Shown one piece after another: positions 11,001-21,186 of a stretch of 64,000 nt of DNA (positions are counted from its first letter, which is position 1; each line of letters begins with the position of its first letter). Origin of the DNA: Russula earlei (Eukaryota; Basidiomycota; Agaricomycetes; Russulales; Russulaceae); contig JAGFNK010000064.1 of the NCBI GenBank assembly GCA_025769875.1, positions 96,788 through 160,787 of the forward strand. Direction: 5' to 3'. The notes beneath the pieces are model-generated. The model had not been told where the DNA came from and made no database searches. It worked only from the letters and a program-made list of their open reading frames with translations. The position numbers were made by a program, and so were the translations under genes.

Positions 11001-13182
11001 TTTCCGAAGAGGAGAAGGCCGACATTGTAAGGCGATACGTGCGTAGAGGTGACGATGATGGCGCTGCTAAGCTCAAGATCACGTACCCATTGATTGAGGC
11101 ACGACCATTCGTCAATCGCAACTTCCTCAAGCCCCTACCACATGATTCAGAGGGAATACGTGCTGTTAGCCAGAGCGCCGTGTTGCTTTTGAAAGATCTC
11201 ACACAAGTCGCACTTATTTCATCTCACGAAGCACAATACGCGCTGTGGCTCCCATCGGTCATCAGGCACCTCCAGATGACCAGCACCGTCTCTTCCATGA
11301 GAGAGACATTGTTTGGGGGAACAGTTTTGGCCGAGATGCCTATGGATCTACTCTTAACCGCGATCACCATGCCAGTCGCTCAAGAAAGCAGCCACTACCA
11401 GCGGCTTGAGACGCTCGGCGACACCACCCTCAAATACGTAGTGAGCATTCAGCTTCTCGCAGCGCATCCGCTTTGGCATGAAGGGTATCTGGCAAGGCGC
11501 AAAGACCATGTAGTCTCGAATGCCAATCTTGCCAACATGGCGATCCATCGGAAACTATACAAGTGGATTATTCGGGATTGTTTTGTACCCAAGAGGTGGA
11601 AGCCGACACGAACATCTGACCCAACTGCGTTGTTTTTCGAAGAAACGTCCTTGTCACCTCCTGACACGTCCGGGATGCCAGAGAAGCAGAAGAGGAGAGC
11701 CAGCGTTGCACGGAACCTATCGACTAAAGTCTTAGCAGACGTCGTGGAGGCACTGATCGGTGCTGCGTATTTGCATGGCGGCTTCACACTGGGGATTGAA
11801 TGTATGAAGGTTTTTGGCCTTGGCCTATCGTGGAATGCCCTCCCTGGCTGTCTCGAAGACATGTATTCACGCACTCCCGACATAGATCGTTACCCATCCC
11901 AAATCACGGTCGTAGAGAGTATCCTAGGATACACGTTCCGCCGCAAAGCGATCGTTGTGGAGGCCCTCACGCATGCGAGTTTACAGAGCGATCTGGCCTT
12001 GGTCTCTTACGAGCGCATGGAGTTTCTCGGAGACGCCGTGCTTGACATGCTCGTCACGGACTACCTCTACCGCGCGCCCGGAAGGGATTACGGTCCAGGG
12101 CTTATACATATGATCAAGGCAGCCGTAGTGAACGCACACTTCCTCGCGATGTTGTGCCTACGCGCATCCACCGAGGTGCCTGTGGTTATGCCTGCGTGGT
12201 CACACGACAACGGTGTGACCGTGATGGAGAACATTGAATGTGTGCACCTCTATAAATGTCTCTTGCATTCAAGCGTCACCATCCTAAACGAGCAGCAAGC
12301 CACGTTTGCACGGTGGGAACGTCCTGGCGGTCGCGACGAAATCGAGTTCGCGCTCAGCGAGGGGAGCGCATTCCCGTGGTCAGCGCTAACGTCATTGCAG
12401 GCGCCCAAATTCCTGAGCGACATGTTTGAAAGCTTGCTTGGAGCTGTCTACCTTGATTCCAATGGAGATCCTTGATGTCGTGCGGAATGTGCTCAGGTTC
12501 ATCGGTCACTGGGAAGTCTTGGAGCGCATTGTCGAGCGCGATGTAGACGTGCAACACCCAGTCTCACGGTTGAGCCTGTGGGCAAGCAAAAATCACGAGA
12601 CGGTGAAGTGTAGTACCCCCAAGAGGAGTGAGAACAGGATCGGTTGTTCGGTCTTCTGGGACGATTATGAAGTTGTCAAAATCGAGGACGAATGGCGTGG
12701 TCGAGTAAGCCACAATGCGGCCCGATTCATTGCAGCAGAGAAGGCCATCACGTTGTTGGAGGATCCGGTTTGCTTTCTCCATATCTGGCTCTTCCAGACG
12801 CAACCGGAGCATAGAGTACTCCTTTGAGGAGGCGGAAGGCGTGTGGACGTGCACTGCCATCGTTGACGGCACGGCGATTGCTGCTGTCCGATTACGTGAC
12901 CGACTGGGATCCGACGAAGAGACGAAGCGGGAAGTCGCCGTAGAGGCTTTCAAAATGCTGGAAGCCCCAGTACACTGGCTTGCTTTTCTAGCCAGACAGC
13001 ATCACTTGGAGGTGGAATATCAGATTGAGGAAGAGGAGGGCGTGAGGGTTTGCTCTGTGTACGTGGATGGTCTCCAGGCAGACAGGGTGGAGTGGCCCAC
13101 GAAAGGCGTTGTAACGGAAAGAGAGATGAGGGAAGCTGCAGCAAAGGAAGCTATAGAAGTGGTGGAGAGTCGCTTTACGTAG
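8076..13182 (+). CDS. DCL: Dicer-like ribonuclease III (two apparent C-terminal frameshifts)
   Basis: Cuts long dsRNA into small RNAs for RNA silencing. Domains in order: superfamily II helicase with Walker A ETGAGKT (about residue 48) and DEAH box VFDEAHHAADG; helicase C domain ending VAEEGLDIPACCN and QSRGRARQE; Dicer dimerisation domain (TGAVLTGDSAIEHIFHFCS after a 9999-10053 intron); RNase IIIa (QRLETLGDTTLKY, later LADVVEALIGAAYL); RNase IIIb (YERMEFLGDAVLDML, later LSDMFESLLGAVYL). Catalytic E, D, D and E positions are kept in both RNase III domains, although the first Glu of the IIIa signature is Gln. No clear PAZ is visible. Introns: 8277-8362 and 8779-8834, the latter with a GC donor. 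The C-terminal 230 residues form degenerate repeats resembling dsRNA-binding units and are reached only by two +1 shifts, near 12,470 and 12,794. Without them the protein stops at 12,475, just past RNase IIIb. Confidence 0.93.
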
Positions 13183-13211
13183 ATTATCTCTCCCTCTTGT
13201 CCTCAACCAGC

Positions 13212-15308
13212 ATGTCATCACTCGATGGCGCCGTTCTCACCCAGATTCTCTCACAGTTAGAATCCTTGCAACTCTCACAGCAAGTCTTGCAAGCAAAGGT
13301 CTTTCATCTTGCATCCGGTGAAGTTTGGTGGCTCTAAATGTCAGTCACCCATAGCTCGACTCTTTAACCAACCCACTATCGCCTCCTATACAACCCGTGA
13401 ACAGCAGTGGGCTCCCTAGCCCAACTCGTGCTTCACTGTCAAACATCGAAGCCACTTCGTCCACCCCAAGCTCGGCTCCTCTCCCGTCGACCGCCGCCCC
13501 GCTCGGAGAAAAAAGCATCGATGGCGTTTCTCCGGGAAAGGAGCGCGAAAGGGTCTTGTACCCTGGCCGGGTCACACTGACAAGTGAGTCTCCAATGAGA
13601 TATTTCGCTCGCTCCTTCCTCCCTTCCAAGTGCTCGATTCTCTGTCCACCGCATGCCCGGCGGCATGAGGCGCCAACCGATCGATGCATGGTCTTGGAGT
13701 TTTGTGGTCCATTTAAACCGACATCTCTGATCAACGCTGTAGCTTATCCCGACCAGCACGGGGTTAAACCGGTCCCGCTGAAATGGGGCGCGGAGAATCC
13801 CACCGAGCGTGGTCCCGTAATACCCTCGCGTCTTGCTTCGTCCATCAAGCAGCGCAATGCCATTGGCGCCCACTCAGGCTCTTATTCCATATATCGTGCC
13901 CTTGCCGTGGCAATGGGGACCCTTGTCCCCACGCACAAACCTGATTATGCGCGGACGGAGCCGCCAGTCTCCATTCCGCCAAATCCTGCCTGGTCCGATG
14001 CGAGCAAAATTGTCTCTTTCGACCCGTGGGGTCATCTCATAACACAGGTGTTCCGCGCTGAATCTGCCAGTGGCTTAGATATCCGGCCCAGCATCGCCAT
14101 CACCAAGGCGCATATCAAGCTTAGTGAGATTGACGACTCGTCACGTAAGGGCGATATCGTCGTTGATGGGAAGGTGGTGCTCAAGAGTGCTCCCTTACTC
14201 AATGCCGATGGAACGACGAGCATGGCGGACCCCGGTGTGGAGATCAATGTAAGCAAGGCCGCGGTAGAACCTGTATGGTATTTGCCAGGCGTTGCAGAGC
14301 GTTTCCAGCTGTCAGTATCTTGTCTGCTCAACTTACTCACTCTGACGATGGACGCAGGCCAGAGAGCATTCTCCGCAGAGCTCTATTCGAAGAAACCGGA
14401 GGGATGTACCCGGAGTTGGTCACACGACCAGACATCAAGGTATTTTTACCACCCATCGGCGGCATGACTGTCTATATTTGTACGTCATCCCTACTAACCC
14501 ATGTTCAACCATCCACGCCGACTACTGACGTGTACGTTACAGTCGGCCCAGCTTCATATTTATCTGATGAGAGCAAAGAGCTCACGCTACGTGCACATGA
14601 CGAATGTAAAGTCATTTTTCATCGACTGTTCCTATGACCTTACACCTTCCTTTCAGGCAACGGTTCGGATGTCTTTGGTTCGGACATCTGCACTTGCAAA
14701 CCGTACCTAGTATTCGCGATCGAGGAGTGCATCCGTACGGCACAACGTGGCGGGGTTGGCGTTGTCGTGTACTTTCGCAAGGAAGGCCGTGCGCTCGGCG
14801 AGGTGACTAAATATCTCGTGTACAACCTTCGCAAGCGCGGTGGCGATTCGGCAGACAAGTACTTCCGTGCGACGGAGCTGATTGCTGGGGTGAAGGACAT
14901 GCGCTTCCAGGCTCTCATGCCAGACGTATTGCATTGGTTAGGCATCAAGAAGATCGACAACATGGTTTCTATGAGTGATATGTAGGTTGCTCATAACATC
15001 CAAGGCTTTCACATCCCATGGTAATGTGCATGCGTTGTTCACAGGAAATATAATGCCATTGTCCAATCAGGCATTCAAATTCTCAAACGCTATGACATCC
15101 CCGGTGCGTCGTCGTGCTTCCATGGTTAATATCAGCTGCCAGACAGCATCTGATGCTTCGAACGCATATAGAACACCTGATTCCAATGGACTCGCGTGTT
15201 GAAATCGACGCGAAAATCGCAGCAGGATACTTCACGAGTGGAAAGGGCATTACTGCAGAAGACCTTGTGAAGACCGTAGGGCGAACTTGGGAAGAGACGG
15301 AACATTGA
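13212..15308 (+). CDS. URC1: URC1, GTP cyclohydrolase II-like uracil catabolism protein
   Basis: Homologue of GTP cyclohydrolase II that acts in the fungal URC pathway of uracil degradation. Start at 13212 (MSSLDGAVLTQILSQLESLQ). After introns the frame reads YPGRVTLTTYPDQ, then the long N-terminal domain with AIGAHSGSYSIYRALAVAMG, FDPWGHLITQVF and AVEPVWYLPGVAERF. The cyclohydrolase core follows: FEETGGMYPELVTRPDIKVF, the metal-site region HDECNGSDVFGSDICTC with its cysteines, the EGRALGEVTKYLVYN substrate loop, and MPDVLHWLGI. It ends VEIDAKIAAGYFTSGKG... with TGA at 15306-15308. The long N-terminal domain and these motifs separate it from the shorter riboflavin enzyme RIB1. At least five introns are resolved in frame (one donor sits inside HDEC|N). 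It lies 29 bases after the Dicer stop. Confidence 0.9.
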
Positions 15309-15938
15309 TGTTTTTCTCCTATGTATAAGCTGTAGAATATATATTACGACTACAATGTACATCTCAGTTGACTTACTGTGACTTGTGCTCCGGTGATTAC
15401 GAATCGGTTTCCTGCGAAAACGAGTTCATGCACGTTCGTGTTCAAAGCTCAAGCGCTCAAGGCCCGAACAATCAGCTTGGGGGTGTCTACCTCATGAGTG
15501 ACGGCAACCTGACCTTGAAATATATCGTATGTTTTCTATTAAGATGTGAAGGGAATTGAAAATTTTTCAACTGGCGGTCTATCCGACGCACTTCATGAAA
15601 CGGAGCTATCATGACGACCCCCCGCACACACTCTCTGCTAGGTCCACAACGCTTGGTGGCATTCGCCACTGCTTAAAAACTATATCCAAATTCCTATAAG
15701 CTTCCTATTCTACGATTCTACGTTTGTGCAGATACAGTGAAAAGAAACAGGACACAACATCTCAAGAGACAACAACATCTAGACTGGTGAGGGGGACAGA
15801 GACCGCTAATGCAACCAAAACCCGGAGCAAGGAGAGATACGGAAAGATAGGAGAACACTAACTGGGCTGTCTCCAGCTTGTGGATGCCGCTAAACGGGCC
15901 TACTTATGTCGACCGCCATGCGCCTTGTGCTAACCCGT
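15309..15938. other. intergenic between convergent URC1 and NHA1
   Basis: About 630 bases between the two convergent 3' ends. Open frames near 15368-15669 are short on both strands and match nothing I recognise. AT-rich stretches at 15300-15370 and 15530-15560 probably belong to 3' UTR and termination regions. Confidence 0.5.
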
Positions 15939-18900
15939 TTAGGCTAGAGCATGTTCAGTGGGCTCTCCGGGAGTTGGTGGCCCAGGTGAGGGTGCGCGAC
16001 TTCCCGTACGGCTACCTTGTGCTGATGCGGACTGTGGCCAGCGCGCCGTCATGGGGCTGTGTCCTACACCGGCGTCGGCCCACCGGACTGAGCGGGCGGG
16101 CGAAACTTCCCGGGACGCAGTCTCCGCCCCACGCAGCGAGACGATACGCATGTGTCGAGGCTGCCTGTGGCCCGCAAGGGTCGATGGGGCAGATGTGGCC
16201 GGCATGCGGCCGCGAGGCTCCTCGTCCGCGATGTCCGTCGGGGAAGACGAGGGGCCTGATACAGGCGAGCTGGGCATGTCTGGGTTGACTGTGGATGGAC
16301 CTGCAACAGGAGCGGTGCTGGATCCAGTCGAGGTCAATGTCTCTGTAGGAGTAGACGTTGGTTGGCGGGAACGGTGGTGACTACGGGTGGAAGAGCGGCG
16401 GTCGATGCGCCTTTTCTTGCTAGCCCGATTATTGGGGTGGCGCACTGCTGTCTGTCGATGTCCCACTTCCACCACAACATCTGGTGAACTCTGATCTGAC
16501 ACCCATCCTTCTTCATCTTGGCGAATGCCTACATTCTCTGGCTCTGCAGACGGGTCCAATCCGATTTGCGCCGATTCAGGTGCATACACTACGGGCACTT
16601 CCCCATATAGGTGTGAATGACGCGGGGAAGTGTGTTGATGTGGAGACCCACGACTGTCGTCACCGTGCAAGCCAAATGTACCTTTAACACCAGATTCGAC
16701 ATCGTGTTGGACATGTTGCATGACTCCACCGATAAATTCGTCTGCAGCACGATGCACAGCAGCTTGGCCACCGCGGCGAAATACGCGAGTGATGCGCTCC
16801 GCTTCGCTCGGGCCATATGCGTTACGTTGGACTTCCACCCAGATCTACGACCGCAATTCGTTCATCGCATGCCAAGGTAGCACTTAGAAGCAAAAGACGT
16901 ACCTCTTCGCCAGGGCCGGTACGTTGCTCTATGATACGGTGTGGCCCCTCTCTCCATTCTGAATATACTTCTGTGCCATCTGGCACATTATCTGGCTTAG
17001 CCTCCTCCGGCTCAGCCACAGCCACTCCGAGGGCATCTGTATCTGGATGGCCCTCCTTGGGCAGAGCACGATCTCTCTTTTCATCATCCTCCGGCCATAC
17101 TGGCTCTGATAGCTTGCTTGTTAGGTCGTCTTTCGCGGCATCACCTGCTTGTCCGTGTTCCGTTACACTCATAGGGTCGCGATTAATCACGACGTCCTCA
17201 GCGCGCTCAACACGGCGCGTATGCAATGCCCAGTCGGGAAGGCTCGGTTGGCGTGACCAAGTACGTGTAACAGTCGTCACACGCCGCCCAAGCGAGAAGA
17301 AGGGGATTGAAAGTCCATGGATGAGGATCGAACAAAGAACCATGAACGCAACTACGGGCTGGATTATGGAAGCAAGGCGTTCTGCCTGGTTGGCTGGCGG
17401 GTTTTGCGGACGCGGAAGGGATTCAGTGGCCAGCGTCGATGTAAAAATGGCGCCTGGATGTCATGTGAGCGGTGAAATGGGGTGCGGGGAACAAAAGACT
17501 CACCGATACCGATAGGGCCGAAGTGCCCGCTAAATAATGCCTCGCGAAAACTTTTGATATCTGGGATCCACTTGAATAACGCAACCATGATCGGTAAACG
17601 TCGTAACAACAATATAAGAACCGCAATGCTTATGAGTCGCCCGACAGAGAGCGAGAGGGACCCGTCTGAAAACGAATCGAATGGCATCCACGCGCCCACG
17701 TATACGAACGCAGCAGTGTTGAGAAGCAGGTCAATAACGGAGGAAAAGACGGAGGCCTCTGTCTGCTTGTTAAAGAAACCGTCCCAGGCAAAGGTGGTAC
17801 CACACGCGAAGGAGGCAAGGAGGTCATCTGAACCGAAGAGGGTTGTCGTGCCGACGGTGAGAAGTGCAAGCGAGACATATTGCGCGACATATGACTGTCG
17901 GTCAATGAGGTCTTTGCGTTCGCAAAATTTCATGAGGTGTCGAAAACCATAACCAAGCGCCGAACCCCATATGACACTGAGCACGATCTGGTCTGCACAG
18001 CGTACGTTAATAGAGGTGGATAAAAGAAGAGAGTGGACATGCACAGAGCCATAGGGTGAGGAACCAGTCCTTCATTGCCTCTCCCGTTGTGCGGTCAACC
18101 GTGAGATAGAGGGCGAAGTAGAGAAAGGGGTACGCCGCGCCGTCGTTACTAGCTGACTCTGCGGCAAGTAGATGTCGCAGATGTGCAGGTACATGCTTGT
18201 CAGCATATTTACCTCCGATGACTGCCGCGGCGAGAATGGGATCAGTCGGGGTGAGACAGGCAGCGATGGCTAAAGATGAAAGGAAGTGGAGGTTTGGAAT
18301 GAGTGCGTAAATGAAGGCCGCCGAAACAAACCAACCCTTAATCATGGGAGTTAATTACTTTCCAGCTCAAGAGATTTTTATAAAGAGCAGGGCGTACCCA
18401 TGCCATTACGGGGACAAGAAGGAAGAAAAGGCTTTTCCAATGGCGATACATGTACTTCTTCGGAAGTTCAACGCCAACGGCAAACACGCCAATCGCAATT
18501 ACGATGCGAGTGAACTCGAGGGTGATATGATTGGCACTTTCAGCGGTGCTGTTTCCCCAAGAATGGGGATCGAAGATGTTTGCCCCATAAGGACCTATAC
18601 AAGATGTTCTGTTAGCCGGCTGTAAAGGGCTCTGTTGCATGTAGGATCATCGAGCAAAAGATTAGAGCGTTTGCCCTGATCAGGTCAGGAGAGCCATCGT
18701 GCATCAGCACAACACGAGGAGGTCATTTGAGAAGGCGCCTCAATTTACTGGGCTGACCAGCAGACGCCAAGCGCATGCGAGTACCTCGGACTCGAACACA
18801 ACACGTGTTATCATCACAGACAGAGATGGTGGACTCACCAATGATGACGCCAAAAAGGAAGGCCCAGCAGGCTTCGCCGATGTAGAGCTGCGGAAAGCGC

Positions 18901-19169
18901 CAGTCAGAATCAACGGGCTGGGGTAGGAACCGACGTGGTCACGCACCTTTTCCCTAATGAAGAGCGAAAACATCCCAAACTGAGAAATGCCGAGATGAAG
19001 GCGATTGGTAACATGCAGAACATTAATAGATGAAAGAAGCGACATACAAATACGACGAAACCGCCGAGGCAGGCATAAAGAATGTGTGGTGTGGACGCAT
19101 CTAACTGGACAAGGGGTATCAGGTCGTTATATGCATGCACAGACACAAACGAACAGGATGGAAATGCAT
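15939..19169 (-). CDS. NHA1: Na+/H+ antiporter, Nha1 family
   Basis: Plasma-membrane cation/proton antiporter that exports Na+ (and often K+). A short first exon at 19169 (MHFHP) splices to LDASTPHILYACLGGFVVF, matching the usual Nha1 N-terminus; further exons give FGMFSLFIREK, LYIGEACWAFLFGVIIG and GPYGANIFDP. The core contains PTDPILAAAVIGGKYADKHV and the ion-binding ESASNDGAAYPF, where ND is the family signature. Later comes HFGPIGIGAIFTSTLATESL, then the last membrane helices. The C-terminal cytoplasmic tail, about 450 residues after 17,300, is hydrophilic and Ser/Pro/His-rich, as in fungal Nha1 proteins where it regulates transport. Stop near 15939. The plus-strand open frames over 15878-17952 are shadows of this gene. 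It diverges from the Artemis-like gene. Confidence 0.92.
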
Positions 19170-20618
19170 GGCTTTGGTTCCGGTTAAAGGTGGGAGAGGT
19201 TAGTCGTCGTGTGTGCCGTGTAGTGTGCCCGTAATGGTCGTATGAACGTGAATACAACGCAGTGAGGCAAGTGGAGGGGTAAACAAAGAGGGAGAAAGAG
19301 GGGTCTTGTGCAAATTTGCCCAGCGTGGTATTTCACCTATGGTCCGGTCAGGTTTACGTAGTGTGCTTGCAGCGTATCCCCACTGGGACGGGGTGCATGA
19401 CCACCAAGATCAATGAAAGCGCAAGGGAGTGAGGCTGCATCGTGCGTCTGTTGAGAAGGCCTTGAATAGATGCTCGGTGCTCTCTGTTAGTCAATGTCCA
19501 AGCTGGGCCTGCCACATGTCTTCCTTTCGCCACCGTGGGGTGTCTCATAACATCGAATAGAATGGTCATCACCATCCCCTTCACTGAGCGTGGTGGCAAG
19601 GCTGGCGATAAGTTGTGTCGTTGGTAGCTTGATTTTGTTGCCGTTTTTCATAACATGCAAGATAATCGATAATCCCCAAAACATTCGTACTAATGATGAT
19701 AGCAATTCAAGTCAAGTCAAATGAATAGGCTTGACTCTTGAGTAACGCATCATGTGTGCGAGGCACGGGATGTAGCAATGAAAGATAGCTAATGTGACAG
19801 TGTATGGACACTTGTAGGTTTGTGAGCCCTCTCATGACATGGCACCTTCATCGTCTCTTCAAAAGTAGCTTTGAGCAAGAAGGGGTATAGCTCACCTCGA
19901 TTGCCTCCGAAGTCTCATTGTCGTGGAGCAGACTCTTCGAAGTTGAGCTCATGCCAGTCCTCAGATTCAATGGTTATCTCATCATCTGGTTTGATTGATC
20001 CGACAGAAAGCGGAATCTGGGGGATGAAAAGAGAATGAACGAAGCAATTCGATGGTTGTCACCCATGAGACTTAATCCGTGTCCCCCGTGGCCTCCAAAT
20101 CAACTGCTTCATCACGATTAAAATCGGGACTTTCGAACACAAATCAACATCGCTTCTTCGTTCATGATACAGTGTGACTTACCTGGCTGTCGGGCCTTAT
20201 TTGTAGGTGGGGTACGATGGGTTGCGAGAGCGGAGAGACTGGTACTGGCATTATATGAGGAGCTATGCCTCTTCAATTTCCCACTTCGAAATGTCAGATA
20301 TGCCTAACATTGAAGTCTTTTGGCATACCTAGATCACATTTGGCCCGTCCCACGCCCATATTTTGGCCACAGAGTGCGTTATAGCTTCGTGTTTATGTTG
20401 GTAGAACTATGCAACAGAGCATCGCCCTTGTTGGAGGACGGATTTTCAGCACTTTCCGACTGAGATCGACGTGTGTGGAGACCACACAGGAATAGAAAAC
20501 GCGTGTTGAGGACAGCATAAAGAGATACAGTTTTGTGCCAACTTGCGCCCCCTTTTGCGATAAAAAGTACATGGCATGGCATAGACTGACTTGAGCTTGC
20601 GGGGAGCAATTCATGGCA
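19170..20618. other. intergenic with low-confidence minus-strand exon candidates
   Basis: About 1.45 kb upstream of NHA1. Most of it shows nothing. On the minus strand two segments look exon-like. The first, 20,003 down to 19,918, follows a good polypyrimidine CAG acceptor and reads IPLSVGSIKPDDEITIE... to a TGA. The second, about 20,285-20,183, reads ...SGKLKRHSSSYNASTS... and ends at a GTAAGT donor. A possible exon between them (about 20,120-20,060) cannot be joined cleanly because a stop precedes any donor. It may be a short gene, a pseudogene or chance. Confidence 0.3.
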
Positions 20619-20702
20619 TGTCGGAAATTTTGGGAGGCCATTATAATGAGATTATATTTAAATATAATAGCATTTATAATGGCCTCCCAAATTTCCGGCA
20701 CA
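20619..20702. mobile_element. MITE-like palindromic element, copy 1
   Basis: An 84-base near-palindrome. The arms read (C)GGAAATTT(T)GGGAGGCC and then ATTATAA, inverted around an AT-rich centre (ATATTTAAATAT). The same arm core GGGAGGCCATTATAA recurs in the copy at 26,582. It has no coding capacity. The length, terminal inversion and recurrence fit a small non-autonomous DNA element (MITE). Flanking target duplications are not clear. It lies about 490 bases upstream of the Artemis-like ATG. Confidence 0.65.
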
Positions 20703-21186
20703 GGCACCTCTCATCCATGAGCGCAGATGCATGCTGGGTTCTGCTTTTCGCGCCGGTCGCGATCAACGCGCTGCTTGCGCTCGAGATTCTCGGTCTTTCA
20801 CGGATGGCAGGCTCGCCAATGATGAAGCGGGAGAAGGGAGCCGTTTGGGATTATATAGCACGCACCCATTGGTTCAGCAATTGCAAGCGTGCCACCCTCA
20901 GCGTTGGTATGTGCTGGCACACCAGGCTATTCTTTCTTTGCGAGGCACCGCTCTTTTTTGAAAAAAAAAAAAACCTGGTCTGGAATTTATAAGCGAGCTT
21001 CAGAACATCGCCCACCACATTGCCGCCTTGCTCAACGACCGGCCATCACGGTGACTGGGCCCTCCACCTCCGAGCGACGACCTAGCCCGGGCCGGCCTAA
21101 CCTCACCACGCGTCACGGTTGTTGTGCCGCCCGAGTATGTTGTCGACCCCATCGGCAGAAGAACACATTGTCACTAGAAGCTTATT
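20703..21186. other. upstream region of the Artemis-like gene
   Basis: No gene supported; the open plus-strand frames are short and unrelated to known families. A run of about 13 A residues lies at 20960-20973. Confidence 0.45.

Noticed and set aside
12360..12480. An intron as the explanation for the first Dicer frame break
   Set aside because: The only GT...AG pair of suitable length phase (25 bases ending at 12,400) puts a stop right after it. Removing one C at 12,470 gives the expected SNGDLDVVRNVL.
15878..17952. Long plus-strand open frames (140-230 codons)
   Set aside because: They lie antisense to the well-supported NHA1 tail and show no family features.
20393..20707. 104-codon minus-strand frame as a gene
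   Set aside because: Its first third is the palindromic MITE-like element read through; the rest has no recognisable pattern.
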